Shown here piece by piece: positions 19,148 to 28,579 of a stretch of DNA of 64,000 nt (the stretch's first letter is position 1; each line of letters opens with the position of its first letter). The notes below the pieces were generated by a model. It saw only the letters and a list, made by a program, of their open reading frames with translations. It ran no database searches and was not told the origin of the DNA. Both the position numbers and the translations under genes were made by a program. Origin of the DNA: JARRQJ01 sp963810615 (GTDB lineage Bacteria > Pseudomonadota > Gammaproteobacteria > DRLM01); assembly GCA_963810615.1 (NCBI GenBank), contig CAWEOA010000002.1, forward strand, positions 310,001 to 374,000. The letters are read 5' to 3'.

Positions 19148-19532
19148 CCACCCGCAACGACGGTCTCCCGCCTTTGGCCGGGCTTGGCGTACTCGGACCC
19201 TCGGGCGGCCCACCATCGCGACCCTTCTCCTGACCGAACAACATCCCCTCGCCGTTTTCGCGGGCATAGATCGCCACCACCGCCCGCGGCGGGACGACCA
19301 CTTGCAGCGCGACACCCGCGAAGCGGGCGCTGAAGCTAATCTCTTCGTCACCCAGTTGCAGGTGCTGGACGGCCCGCGGGCTGATGTTCAAGACAATCTG
19401 CCCGTCGCGCACATGCGGCTGGGGCAGGATCGCCCCCTCCACCGTGGCATCCACCGTGATGTAGGGCGTCAAGCCGTTGGCGACGATCCAGTCGTAAAAC
19501 GCACGGATCAAGTAGGGTCGATTCGATGTCAT
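19140..19532 (-). CDS. sspB: ClpXP protease specificity-enhancing factor SspB
   Basis: Adaptor that binds ssrA-tagged proteins and delivers them to ClpXP. About 130 residues: a conserved substrate-binding domain (SNRPYLIRAFYDWI, ITVDATVEGAILPQ), a variable linker, and the C-terminal ClpX-binding tail GGRPSLRVVK, nearly identical in pattern to that of E. coli. The ATG at MTSNRPYL is preferred; an upstream start would add 11 atypical residues. Unusually, it is not directly behind sspA: a carbonic anhydrase gene lies between them. Confidence 0.92.
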   Translation of the reverse strand: MTSNRPYLIRAFYDWIVANGLTPYITVDATVEGAILPQPHVRDGQIVLNISPRAVQHLQLGDEEISFSARFAGVALQVVVPPRAVVAIYARENGEGMLFGQEKGRDGGPPEGPSTPSPAKGGRPSLRVVK

Positions 19533-19749
19533 CTTTTGCAAAACCGGGCCTCTCAATAAAATCAAATACCAAAACGGGTTATCGGCAGCTGTCGGAATAG
19601 CCGTGCACGCGTTGGCTGGGATGGCTCGATTATAATCCAGCCCACCCCCGGTAAGAAGAAAAAAGCCACCGCGCGATAAGATCGCACGGCAGCTTGATCC
19701 CGCTTAGATGCCCCACTGTGCATAGGGGGACTGACGGTAGGTAATGGAT

Positions 19750-20517
19750 TTAATCGCGGCTATCACTATCGAGCAGGAAACGATCTTCCAGCGCTTGCAC
19801 CGGCCGCGCATTGTGGGGAAACACTGTCTTAAACTTCTCAATCTGGGCTTGAGACAGCTCAATGGGTTCGTTCATGACAATCCAGCGCACCCCTTCGGAA
19901 CAAGGCGGCGTGGTCAACGAACCGATGTAGTGGTGATAATGCTTACCCGCGGGTAATACATCGCCGGCATTGATAAGGGCACCCTTGACTTCCGCCTCAC
20001 TGATCTCCTTGGGCATGCCGTCCCACACCGCCTGCAACGCCCTATTTTCCTTGCCTGCCTTGATCATCACACCGACCACTGCCAGTTGACCGCGGTCATT
20101 CTTGTGGACGAAATGCACTTCCATTTCACTAGCCTCACCGGCGACGTGGTGCTCGCTGGGAGTATGAAAGTGAAACTGCAGCAGTTGATATTCCTGCCCC
20201 TGAAACTTCATGTTTCCGGCACCCTTCTGATCCACCTGAATGGTGTGACCGTTGTTGGAAACCTTTAAGGGCACGCCGCGATAATTGAATTCCAAGGAAG
20301 GTAATTGTGCCTTGAACGACTGGCGCACATCGATAGGCGACTGCCTAATACCGGTCTTGCATGTAACGAAATCCTGAGATAATTCCGCCCAGTGCTCCGG
20401 TCCGCTCTTGCTATCGTAACTCCAATGCGCGCCATGATGGCTGTTGTTTTCTTCAGCATAGCTATTGAACGATAAGGCAATAATCGCGAACCCCAGTGCA
20501 TAGCTCTCCCATTTCAT
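19750..20517 (-). CDS. Periplasmic alpha-class carbonic anhydrase
   Basis: Zinc enzyme interconverting CO2 and bicarbonate. 255 residues with a cleavable signal peptide (MKWESYALGFAIIALSFNSYA). Active-site features of the alpha class are complete: QSPIDVR, the two zinc His in QFHFHTPSEH, the third in EVHFVHKN, and GSLTTPPCSEGVRW. Periplasmic location suits CO2 supply for the RuBisCO locus further along, though no regulatory link is visible. A strong AGGAGG precedes the ATG. It splits the usually adjacent sspA and sspB. Confidence 0.95.
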   Translation of the reverse strand: MKWESYALGFAIIALSFNSYAEENNSHHGAHWSYDSKSGPEHWAELSQDFVTCKTGIRQSPIDVRQSFKAQLPSLEFNYRGVPLKVSNNGHTIQVDQKGAGNMKFQGQEYQLLQFHFHTPSEHHVAGEASEMEVHFVHKNDRGQLAVVGVMIKAGKENRALQAVWDGMPKEISEAEVKGALINAGDVLPAGKHYHHYIGSLTTPPCSEGVRWIVMNEPIELSQAQIEKFKTVFPHNARPVQALEDRFLLDSDSRD

Positions 20518-20636
20518 TTTGATATCCCTCCTAGAGCTTATAAATATCGAATGTTATCCCGGCCCGGTGCGGACACTGGATTTTATTTTCGGCAAAATGG
20601 TTTCAATTACCAGGAAAAAGACTTTGCCTGATCGAA

Positions 20637-21272
20637 CTACACGGGTAATGCACGCAGTTCCCGTTCGACGGTCGTCATGCTGCGTTTAAAGGCCGTACGG
20701 GCAAAGAGGCGTTCCGCATATTTGAGTACCGGCTTGGCCGCAGTGGGCAATTCGATACCATAGAGCGGCAGACGCCATAACAGGGGCAACAGCGTAAGGT
20801 CCGCGAGCGTCAATTCATCGCTCATAAAAAACGGCTTTTGCTCGAATATCGGTGCTATCACCGTCAACCCGTCGCGAATGATATTGCGCGCCCGGGCGGC
20901 TTTCTCTTGATCGCCCGCGACAAAGCAGTCCAATAGGCTGTACCAATCGCGCTCCATGCGATACACATAGAGTTTGGTCCGCGCCCGCTCCACGGGATCC
21001 ACCGGCATCAACGGCGGGTGTGGATAGCGGTCATCCAAATATTCCATGATGATTTGCGTGTTGTACAACACCAGGTCACGATCGACCAGCGTCGGCACCG
21101 AGCCATAGGGATTGAGTTCAGCCAGGTCTTCGGTAAAAGTCCCGTCGCCCACTTCCACCACATCGACGGCAATACCCTTCTCCGCCAACACCAAGCGCAC
21201 GCGGTGGCTTTGAGGACAAGCTGCATTGGAAAAAAGCGTCATCACAGGTCTTTTGCTGGCCAATATTGCCAT
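20637..21272 (-). CDS. sspA: Stringent starvation protein A
   Basis: Glutathione-S-transferase-fold RNA-polymerase-associated regulator of stationary-phase and acid survival. 211 residues; MTLFSNAACPQSHRVRLVLAEKG forms the thioredoxin-like domain and PYGSVPTLVDRDLVLY is the conserved cis-Pro region. The ATG at 21272 is preferred because GAGGA lies 5 bases upstream and the length matches family members; a GTG 15 bases upstream is possible. Confidence 0.92.
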   Translation of the reverse strand: MAILASKRPVMTLFSNAACPQSHRVRLVLAEKGIAVDVVEVGDGTFTEDLAELNPYGSVPTLVDRDLVLYNTQIIMEYLDDRYPHPPLMPVDPVERARTKLYVYRMERDWYSLLDCFVAGDQEKAARARNIIRDGLTVIAPIFEQKPFFMSDELTLADLTLLPLLWRLPLYGIELPTAAKPVLKYAERLFARTAFKRSMTTVERELRALPV

Positions 21273-21453
21273 GAATTCCTCACTCACACGTACAGCAACG
21301 ACCCATTACTTAAGACAAGAACTCCGGCCCTTCTCCGTGACTAGCACTCGAAACCGCGCCCTTGTCTTTTCGCTACCCGTTATAGAAGCCGATTATAACG
21401 CATACCACGCTGACACGTAGGACAAAGAACGTCTGAATATACTTAACACGTTG

Positions 21454-22257
21454 TCAGAAACCGCGTTTCTCACGAATCGCCTCGTAGGCCGAGCGGATTT
21501 GATGCGTGCGTTCCGAGGCGAGTTTCATCATTTCTTCCGGCAGGCCCTTCGCCACCAATTTATCGGGATGATGCTGACTCAACAAACGCCGGTAAGCCTT
21601 CTTGATCTGTTCATCACTCGCCTGCGCGGAAACATTAAGCACCGCGTAAGCATCCGCCAATGACACCCGCGTACCTTGCGCTTGCGCCCGCCGTCCCTGT
21701 TCAAAATGGCGTCCGGCACGGACCATAGCCTCCAAGCGCTCGAATTCGACGACGCTGAATCCCAATTGACTATTGACGTGCAACAATAAGCGGCGCTCCG
21801 CGGTGTGCATCAGCCCGTCGGCATAGGCGGCCATGAGCAAAAATTCCATGAACAATTGCAACAAGGTACGGCGCCGCTGACATTCCTGTTTGAATTGCCG
21901 CAAGACATCATCCAAGGGGAAATCGGCCTGCTTCCCTTGCGAAAACAGCCGCATCGCCGCCCGCCTTAATTCCGGATTCAATCCCAGACGAGTCATCACG
22001 GCGCGGGCGATCTCGATCTCATCTTCACTGACCCGGCCGTCTGCCTTGGCCACATGCCCCATCACCGAGAAGGTGGCCATGAAAAACACCGCCTGCACCC
22101 GTTGCTGGGAACCGGCATCCATACCCGCGCCCCCGAGCAGACCGGTTGCGGCCTTTTGGTCCAAATGATGTCCCAGCGCCGCCCCCAGCAAGGCCCCCAA
22201 GGGCCCGCCCAACAGGAAGCCGAAGGCCCCTCCCAACGCCTTTCCCCACCAACTCAC
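21454..22257 (-). CDS. djlA: DnaJ-like co-chaperone DjlA
   Basis: Type III membrane-anchored J protein that stimulates DnaK. 267 residues: an N-terminal Gly-rich membrane segment (LGGAFGFLLGGPLGALLGA), a TerB-like helical domain (about 55-175) and a C-terminal J domain with the essential HPDK tetrapeptide. GTG start with an AGGGG ribosome-binding site 6 bases upstream. Confidence 0.92.
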   Translation of the reverse strand: MSWWGKALGGAFGFLLGGPLGALLGAALGHHLDQKAATGLLGGAGMDAGSQQRVQAVFFMATFSVMGHVAKADGRVSEDEIEIARAVMTRLGLNPELRRAAMRLFSQGKQADFPLDDVLRQFKQECQRRRTLLQLFMEFLLMAAYADGLMHTAERRLLLHVNSQLGFSVVEFERLEAMVRAGRHFEQGRRAQAQGTRVSLADAYAVLNVSAQASDEQIKKAYRRLLSQHHPDKLVAKGLPEEMMKLASERTHQIRSAYEAIREKRGF

Positions 22258-22302
22258 ATCTCGCCCCTTTCAGTCCACCCCGCCTACGCCGCCGAGATTC
22301 GT

Positions 22303-22662
22303 CTATTTCACCGACAAGACCCCGCGATACATACGCATCTCACACACAAACTCATATTCACCGGCTTGTAGCGGGTTAAGATGCACTTCTTGATCCTCGC
22401 CCACCGCCAGATCCGCACTGACCCCCAAGTCAGTGAAGATCACCTTGGCGGCGCAAGGACTGGGATCCTTGCGCAGAAAGCGCAGCACGATGGGTCGGTC
22501 GCGGCCGACCTCGATATGCGCGGGAGAATACACCCCGTCCTCGGCGACGATGGTGATCGGGATATCATCCTGGCGGCGGGCGGCGGGACGGGACAACCAG
22601 AACCACCACACGATGAGACCGATGACGGCAAGCCCCACAACATTGACGGCAATGGCATCCAT
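22303..22662 (-). CDS. Membrane-anchored cupredoxin-like protein
   Basis: 119 residues: one N-terminal membrane helix (about 5-24), then a cupredoxin-like beta domain. Candidate copper ligands are the Cys of DPSPCAAKVIF and the Cys and Met residues of YEFVCEMRMYRG; this Cys/Met pattern recurs in small cupredoxins encoded beside copper ATPases. The ATG lies 3 bases after the stop of the upstream P-type ATPase, so the two genes are probably cotranscribed and the protein may bind exported copper at the outer face of the membrane. Confidence 0.8.
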   Translation of the reverse strand: MDAIAVNVVGLAVIGLIVWWFWLSRPAARRQDDIPITIVAEDGVYSPAHIEVGRDRPIVLRFLRKDPSPCAAKVIFTDLGVSADLAVGEDQEVHLNPLQAGEYEFVCEMRMYRGVLSVK

Positions 22663-22664
22663 GA

Positions 22665-24899
22665 TCAGCCCTCGCGCACCTTGAACCACCGCAGGCGATT
22701 GGCATTGGACACCACCGTCACCGAAGACATGGCCATGGCCGCCCCGGCGATCATGGGATTGAGCAGCACGCCGAACAGCGGATAGAGCGCCCCCGCCGCC
22801 ACCGGAATACCCAGAACATTGTAAATAAAGGCGCCGAACAGATTCTGCTTGATGTTGCGCACGCTCGCCCGTGAAATAGCGATGGCATCCGCCACACCGT
22901 GCAATGAACCGCGCATCAAAGTGACGTCGGCGCTCGCTATAGCCACGTCGGTGCCGGTACCGATGGCATAACCCACGTCCGCCTGCGCCAGGGCCGGCGC
23001 ATCGTTGATGCCGTCGCCCACCATGGCCACGATCTCGCCGCGCGCCTGCAATGTCGCCACCTTATCGGCTTTATCCTGAGGCAAAACATCGGCGATCACC
23101 TCATCCACACCCACTTGGCGCGCCACGGCCTCGGCGGTGACGCGGTGATCACCGCTGATCATGACCACCTTCAGTCCCAGGGCATGCAAACGTTGGATGG
23201 CGGACGTGGAATCGGTCTTGACGGGATCGGCCACCGCTATCAAGCCGGCGGGCTCGCCGTCTACGGCCAGATACATGGGGGTCTGCGCCTCGCGCGCCAA
23301 GCTCTCCGCCTGAGCGGGTAAGTCCCCGAGCGGCACGTGATTATCTTCCATCCAACTGCGATTGCCGAACAACACCGTCTTGCCGGCGACCACCGCCTGC
23401 ACGCCGCGACCCGCCACCGCCCTAAACGCGGTGCTCGCGACCGTCTCTATCTGCCGCATGCGGGCCGCTTCCACCACCGCCGCGGCCAAAGGATGTTCGG
23501 AACCGAGTTCCACGCTGGCGGCGATGCGCAGCAGGTCTTGCTCGTCCCAAGCGTTTACGGTCATCGTGTGGGTCACGGCCGGCCGGCCCTCGGTTACGGT
23601 ACCGGTCTTATCCAGAACCACAGTGGTGAGCTTACCCGCCTGTTGGAGCGCCTCGCCGTTACGGATCAAGATGCCGTACTCCGCCGCCTTGCCCACGGCC
23701 ACCATGATGGATATGGGCGTGGCTAGGCCCAAAGCGCAAGGACAAGCAATGATCAACACGGTCATGGTGGTCACGATGGCAAAACTCACCACCGGCTGCG
23801 GGCCGAAGTTATACCAGAGCAGAAAGGTAAGCACCGCCACGATCATCACGCTGGGGACGAACACCGCCGCCACTCGATCGGCGAGACGACCGATGGCCGG
23901 CTTGGCGCTTTGCGCCTTGCGCACCATCTCGATGATCTGCGCCAACACCGTATCCCTGCCGATGCGCTTGGCCTGATACAGGAAGCTCCCGGAGACATTG
24001 ATGGTACCGCCCACCACCTCATCACCCCCCTTCTTTTCCACCGGCAGTGCTTCCCCGCTGAGCATGGATTCGTCGACATTGGAACGTCCCTCGATGACCA
24101 CCCCATCCACCGGCAGGCGTTCACCCGGCCTCACTCGCAGCGTCTCGTCCAGGCCGACCTCGGCAATGGGCACATCCCGCTCTTGTCCGTCACGTATCAC
24201 CCGCGCCGTCTTGGGCTGCAGGCCGATCAAGCGCCGAATGGCCTCCGAGGTACGGCCGCGGGCGCGCATCTCCAGGGCCTGACCGAGATTGATCAGGGCG
24301 ATAATCACCGCCGCCGCTTCGAAATAGGCATGTTGCGCCAAACTGGGCACCCGCTCCGGAAACACGGCTACCGTCATGGAATACAGCCACGCCGAACCCG
24401 TCCCCACGGCGATGAGGGTGTCCATATTGGCGTTATGAATCTTGAGCGCCTTCCAGGCCCCCACGAAAAAATGGCCGCCGGCATAGGCCATGACCAGCGC
24501 CGTCGCTACCCCCGCCGCCAGCCAAAACCCGCGACCCTCCGGCGTGGCCATGGCCGGCAATATACCCGCCAAGCCCGCTACAAAAAGAGGAACCCCGACG
24601 ATGGCCGCCACTGCAGTCTTGCGCAACAAGCGCCGGTAATGAGTCATCTCGGCAGCCTCTTTGACCGCCTCATCCTCGCTGCCCTTCAACTCCGCCGCCT
24701 CATAGCCCGCTGCTTTGACTGCCGCCAACAGGCTCTGCGACGCCGCCGCCCCGGTGACTTCCGCGGTATGCTCGGCAAAATTCACACTGGCTTCCGTCAC
24801 GCCGGGCACCGCCTGCAAGGCACCTTCCACCGCGGCCACACACCCCGCGCAGCTCATGCCGGATATGGAAAGACGTATATGCTGATGTTCAGCCATCAT
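22665..24899 (-). CDS. copA: Copper-exporting P1B-type ATPase CopA
   Basis: Inner-membrane Cu(I) efflux pump. 744 residues: N-terminal heavy-metal-associated domain with GMSCAGC, about eight membrane helices, the CPC metal channel motif in IACPCALGLATP, the phosphorylation site DKTGTVTEG and the hinge GDGINDAPALAQADVG. The ATG is chosen for the AAGGA five bases upstream; a longer frame is possible but adds an atypical peptide. Divergent from the HDOD gene, with a palindrome-rich spacer between. A second, differently built copper ATPase lies 3.7 kb away. Confidence 0.94.
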   Translation of the reverse strand: MMAEHQHIRLSISGMSCAGCVAAVEGALQAVPGVTEASVNFAEHTAEVTGAAASQSLLAAVKAAGYEAAELKGSEDEAVKEAAEMTHYRRLLRKTAVAAIVGVPLFVAGLAGILPAMATPEGRGFWLAAGVATALVMAYAGGHFFVGAWKALKIHNANMDTLIAVGTGSAWLYSMTVAVFPERVPSLAQHAYFEAAAVIIALINLGQALEMRARGRTSEAIRRLIGLQPKTARVIRDGQERDVPIAEVGLDETLRVRPGERLPVDGVVIEGRSNVDESMLSGEALPVEKKGGDEVVGGTINVSGSFLYQAKRIGRDTVLAQIIEMVRKAQSAKPAIGRLADRVAAVFVPSVMIVAVLTFLLWYNFGPQPVVSFAIVTTMTVLIIACPCALGLATPISIMVAVGKAAEYGILIRNGEALQQAGKLTTVVLDKTGTVTEGRPAVTHTMTVNAWDEQDLLRIAASVELGSEHPLAAAVVEAARMRQIETVASTAFRAVAGRGVQAVVAGKTVLFGNRSWMEDNHVPLGDLPAQAESLAREAQTPMYLAVDGEPAGLIAVADPVKTDSTSAIQRLHALGLKVVMISGDHRVTAEAVARQVGVDEVIADVLPQDKADKVATLQARGEIVAMVGDGINDAPALAQADVGYAIGTGTDVAIASADVTLMRGSLHGVADAIAISRASVRNIKQNLFGAFIYNVLGIPVAAGALYPLFGVLLNPMIAGAAMAMSSVTVVSNANRLRWFKVREG

Positions 24900-24945
24900 G
24901 CTGATCCTTATCGCGCAAATGCGATCCACTCTCGCAATCCATCAT

Positions 24946-25049
24946 AAAAGGCTTGATCACCCCCCCTCAAAGGTCGTAGATTCTAAGGGATGTGCGACAT
25001 CCGGAAAGTGTCGCGACAAAGCCTTATCAGGCGGGTGATTAAGCCTTTT
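24946..25049. repeat. Long-range inverted repeat with internal TGTCGCGACA palindrome
   Basis: Arms at 24946-24962 and 25033-25049 match in 16 of 17 positions when one is reversed. Between them lie TGTGCGACA (24991) and the perfect palindrome TGTCGCGACA (25009), 18 bases apart. The element fills the spacer between divergent copA and the HDOD gene. It may be an operator pair, a folded leader or a small mobile remnant; the sequence does not decide. Confidence 0.5.
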
Positions 25050-25151
25050 TGACTTCAGACCAGGGAAAAGTGTCCGCTATATCAAAGATGACTGACTGTG
25101 GACAGCCAGGGTCACAAGCAAGAAGCTTACACCAAGTGTGAGGGGAAGAGC

Positions 25152-26027
25152 ATGAGCATCAGCCCGAGAGAGTTGGTTGCCGGCGCGATCGAAATCGCTT
25201 CGTTACCCGAAATATTTTTAAAGATCAACGAAATGATCGACAGCCCGCGGCATTCGGCGGCGGATATCGGTCGCGTCATCAGCAATGACACCGCACTCAG
25301 CGCCCGCCTGTTGAAAATCGCCAACAGCGTCTTCTACGGCTTTCCCTCGCAAATCGATACCATCTCCCGCGCCATCACCGTAATCGGCACCCGCGAATTA
25401 CGCGAACTGATCCTGGCGACCAGCGTGACGCGCGCCTTCAAGGGTCTGCCCAACGACCTGATCAGCATGGAAGATTTCTGGCGTCACAGCATTTGTTGCG
25501 CCTTGGCGTCACGCTCTTTGGCGGCCCACCGGGGTGAGCAATTGGTGGAACGGTTCTTTGTAGCGGGCCTGCTCCACGATATAGGCAGCTTACTGGTCTA
25601 CCGCAAATTACCGGAACTGGCGCGGGAGGCACTGCTGCGCGCGCAACACAATAACGTCCCCCTGTATCAGGCCGAACAGGAAGTGATGGGCTTTGACCAT
25701 GCCATGGTCGGCGCGGAAATCCTGCGCAAGTGGAAATTACCCGAACACTTCCAGGAAGCCACCGAATTCCACCACAGCCCGCAGCGTGCGCAACGCTTTC
25801 CCAGTGACACCGCACTGGTTCACATCGCGGATGTGATCTCCGACGCCCTGCAATATGGAAATTCCGGCGACCCGCATGTTCCGCCCATGGACCCCCAGGC
25901 CTGGCAATTGGCCGGCCTGAGCGATGACACCATCTCGCCGGTGATCACAGATGTCGAACACCAGTTCAACAGCGTCTACGAATTATTTCATCCCGAACCG
26001 CAGGATGTGGCCGCCAACCTCCACTGA
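25152..26027 (+). CDS. HDOD-domain signalling protein
   Basis: 291-residue protein made almost entirely of one HDOD domain, a relative of HD phosphohydrolases used in cell-cycle, motility and stress signalling, generally lacking catalytic metal residues. SLPEIFLKINEMI begins the domain and a partial HD signature is seen in GLLHDIGSLLVYR. The ATG is chosen for the GAGGGG 7 bases upstream. Transcribed alone and divergently from copA. Partner and signal cannot be told from sequence. Confidence 0.85.
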   Translation: MSISPRELVAGAIEIASLPEIFLKINEMIDSPRHSAADIGRVISNDTALSARLLKIANSVFYGFPSQIDTISRAITVIGTRELRELILATSVTRAFKGLPNDLISMEDFWRHSICCALASRSLAAHRGEQLVERFFVAGLLHDIGSLLVYRKLPELAREALLRAQHNNVPLYQAEQEVMGFDHAMVGAEILRKWKLPEHFQEATEFHHSPQRAQRFPSDTALVHIADVISDALQYGNSGDPHVPPMDPQAWQLAGLSDDTISPVITDVEHQFNSVYELFHPEPQDVAANLH

Positions 26028-26093
26028 AACATCGGTGCGCCGGACCGGATTGGCCCTGCACATGCCGCAGCTTGTCATTCATTACCTGCGGTG

Positions 26094-27791
26094 CTAGCGC
26101 AAATACGCCTCGGTGGCGTAGCGACGCATCATGCGATGTGAATTGAAATACGAAGCGCTCTTGCAGATCGCCCCCTTCATCATCGCGATCCATCCGGGTT
26201 GATCGGTGTAGTAAAGCGGCAGGACAACATTTTCCAATTTATCGTAGAGCGACTGGGCGTCGTCACCGTTGGCCGACTCAATGCTGTCGCCCACCGCCCA
26301 GCCGGTGACGCCTTCGATACAGCCCTCTACCCACCAGCCGTCCAACACGCTCAATTGCGGTACGCCGTTGAAAGCCGCCTTCATGCCGCTGGTGCCGCTC
26401 GCCTCCAAGGGACGCAGCGGGGTATTGATCCACACATCCACGCCCGCCACCATGGCCAAGGCCTTGTCCATGTCGTAGTTGGGCAGATACACGCCACGCA
26501 CCGTTCCGTCCAAGTCGCGTAAATGGCCGTGAATCTGCTCGATCAGTCTCTTGCCGCCGTCATCGTGGGGGTGGGCCTTTCCCGCCATCACCAGTTGAAA
26601 AGGCCATTGCTGGGCAATGTTCTTCAAGCGCTCCAGATCGGAAAACAGTAGATCGGGGCGCTTGTATGCCGTCATGCGCCGTGCGAAACCGAAGATGGGC
26701 ACCTTGGGATTGAGGACCACCCCCGTAAGAGCCGTAATTTTTTCAATGAGCGCCGTCTTGGCCTGATGGTGCGCCTCCCAGATCTCGGCATCGGCAATGC
26801 AACAATCGGCGCGGTTCAACAATTCCGGCTCATGACACCACCCCGCTACGTGCTTATCGTAGAGCTGCGAAAAACTCGGGCTGGTCCAAGTATAGGGATG
26901 TACGCCGTTGGTGATGGACTTTACATGGTAACCGGGGAACATCTTGCGCGACACTTCGGCATGACGCTCCGCCACACCATTAACATACTCACTTAAGTTT
27001 AGGGCAAGACGCGTCATATTGAGTTCCTCATTGCCGCCCATGCGCTTGAGGGTGTTGAAATCGATGTAATCCTCACCGAAAAGACGCCGCACCAACTCGT
27101 AGGGGAAGCGGTCCTGACCCGCCTCCACCGGCGTATGGGTGGTGAAATTACACTGTTCGCGCACCCGCGGAATATCGTATTCCGACTCACCCGGCCGCAG
27201 ATCCCGCGCCGGAAAGGTATAACGCCGCATCAGCTCCACCGCCAGTAACGCCGAATGCCCCTCATTCATGTGAAACTCACTCACCTCGAAATCCAGCGCC
27301 CGCAACAGGCGCACCCCGCCGACACCCAGCACGATTTCCTGCTTGAAGCGATAGGCCTGATCCCCACCATAGAGATAATGGGTCAGCTGACGATCCTCCT
27401 CGCTGTTTTCATCCAGATCGGTGTCCAATAAAATGACCGGTTGGCGTCCTACCCGTTCACCCTTCACGATATAAACCCAGGCCCCCACCCATACCCGCCG
27501 ACCTTCGATACCCACCACCACCTTGGCATTGAGCGGTGTCGCCGCGCCTGCAGGCTCCCAGGAATCGGGCAGCTCGCGTTGACGACCTTGCGCATCCAAT
27601 TCCTGACGGAAATAGCCCTGGCGGCTTACCAAGGTCACCGCCACCATGGGCACTTCCAGATCTGCGGCGGAGCGCACCGTATCGCCGGCAAGCACACCCA
27701 AACCTCCTGCATAGGTAGGAATGGCATTCGCGAGGGCAATCTCCATGGAAAAATAGGCTATGCGCGGCGTATGGGTAAATTCATCCAACAT
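26094..27791 (-). CDS. glgP: Alpha-glucan phosphorylase (short GT35 form)
   Basis: Releases glucose-1-phosphate from glycogen or maltodextrin, PLP-dependent. 565 residues, the compact type lacking the long N-terminal part of the E. coli enzyme. IAYFSMEIALANAIPTYAGGLGVLAGD marks the N-terminal domain in two consecutive stretches, and the PLP-lysine region reads ASGTSGMKAAFNGV followed by LSVLDGWWVEG. An AAGGGAG ribosome-binding site precedes the ATG. No other glycogen gene is adjacent. Suggests storage-polysaccharide use in this autotroph. Confidence 0.92.
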   Translation of the reverse strand: MLDEFTHTPRIAYFSMEIALANAIPTYAGGLGVLAGDTVRSAADLEVPMVAVTLVSRQGYFRQELDAQGRQRELPDSWEPAGAATPLNAKVVVGIEGRRVWVGAWVYIVKGERVGRQPVILLDTDLDENSEEDRQLTHYLYGGDQAYRFKQEIVLGVGGVRLLRALDFEVSEFHMNEGHSALLAVELMRRYTFPARDLRPGESEYDIPRVREQCNFTTHTPVEAGQDRFPYELVRRLFGEDYIDFNTLKRMGGNEELNMTRLALNLSEYVNGVAERHAEVSRKMFPGYHVKSITNGVHPYTWTSPSFSQLYDKHVAGWCHEPELLNRADCCIADAEIWEAHHQAKTALIEKITALTGVVLNPKVPIFGFARRMTAYKRPDLLFSDLERLKNIAQQWPFQLVMAGKAHPHDDGGKRLIEQIHGHLRDLDGTVRGVYLPNYDMDKALAMVAGVDVWINTPLRPLEASGTSGMKAAFNGVPQLSVLDGWWVEGCIEGVTGWAVGDSIESANGDDAQSLYDKLENVVLPLYYTDQPGWIAMMKGAICKSASYFNSHRMMRRYATEAYLR

Positions 27792-28181
27792 GGCAGTCTC
27801 CCTTGAAGGGCGGGCGCGACGAACAAGGTCTCAGTTCGATTCGCTACAGTATAATTACAAACCCTATCCAATCTTGCATAGGATCGAAGATCATCGACAT
27901 AGTCGCACATCAAGACGAGTCGCCGAAATTCACATCGCCAATCCCGTACCGCTAAATATATCTTGTTACCCTATCCATCTCGTCAAGTGACAAAACACAT
28001 GCCTCGTGAATGTTTATATTTAAACCATAGTTAACCTCGGCTTCAGTCTTGTTTAATAGCCCGTTGTTTAAATAAGCGCATATCCGGCAATCAGAGGCAT
28101 TTATATTTGGAGATAGGGATCGTTCCTGCTCGTTCACCACCCATGCCGCACGGGGATTTCCCCGCCAAGCAGTTACGCATC
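27792..28181. other. Intergenic region, AT-richer, no supported gene
   Basis: No convincing gene. It holds one copy (28035-28073) of a 39-base motif, also present near 59.3 kb, containing two GTTTAA half-sites 15 bases apart. A 62-codon minus-strand frame here lacks a ribosome-binding site and any recognisable pattern. Confidence 0.6.
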
Positions 28182-28535
28182 TTACTCGGCATTGCGCTGC
28201 AGGTATGCGGTGATTATCTGCTGTTGATCGCGATCCGGCGCCGCCTTGCCCTGCCTCACCATGCGCTGTTTCATCCGCACCACGACCTGAGGCCAGTCAC
28301 CAACGGTGTGAGCCGTAGGTGCGGGAGGCGCATGACACTGCCCACAGTAAGTATGAAACAAGCGCGCCCCTTGCGATCGCTGCTCCGGTAAGCTCTGCTT
28401 GCTGTTATCGGAAGGCATTTGGCCCATCATGCCACCGTCCATCATATGACCGCCGGAACCTCCCTGACCACATCCCGCCAACAAGGATCCCAGACCCACT
28501 AGGACAAGCACAGTCGCAATCCCGCTCTTCCGCAC
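28182..28535 (-). CDS. Cytochrome c-type lipoprotein of the copper operon
   Basis: About 117 residues. A signal peptide ends in the lipobox LLAGC; a Met/His-rich stretch (GGHMMDGGMMGQMP) follows and could bind copper; then a class I cytochrome c fold with haem site CGQCH. The GTG at 28535 is preferred because GAGGG lies 8 bases upstream and it gives a normal signal peptide; a GTG at 28583, overlapping the ATPase stop, would add a 16-residue polar extension. Last gene of the copper operon. Electron partner unknown. Confidence 0.75.
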   Translation of the reverse strand: MRKSGIATVLVLVGLGSLLAGCGQGGSGGHMMDGGMMGQMPSDNSKQSLPEQRSQGARLFHTYCGQCHAPPAPTAHTVGDWPQVVVRMKQRMVRQGKAAPDRDQQQIITAYLQRNAE

Positions 28536-28579
28536 TACACTACCCTCACTTCCATCTTTCCTTACGCTGAATTTCAATC

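Noticed and set aside
23910..24947. 345-codon plus-strand frame antisense to copA
   Set aside because: Antisense of conserved P-type ATPase sequence with no recognisable domain.
27952..28140. 62-codon minus-strand frame in the glgP/cytochrome spacer
   Set aside because: No ribosome-binding site, no recognised pattern, in AT-rich intergenic DNA.
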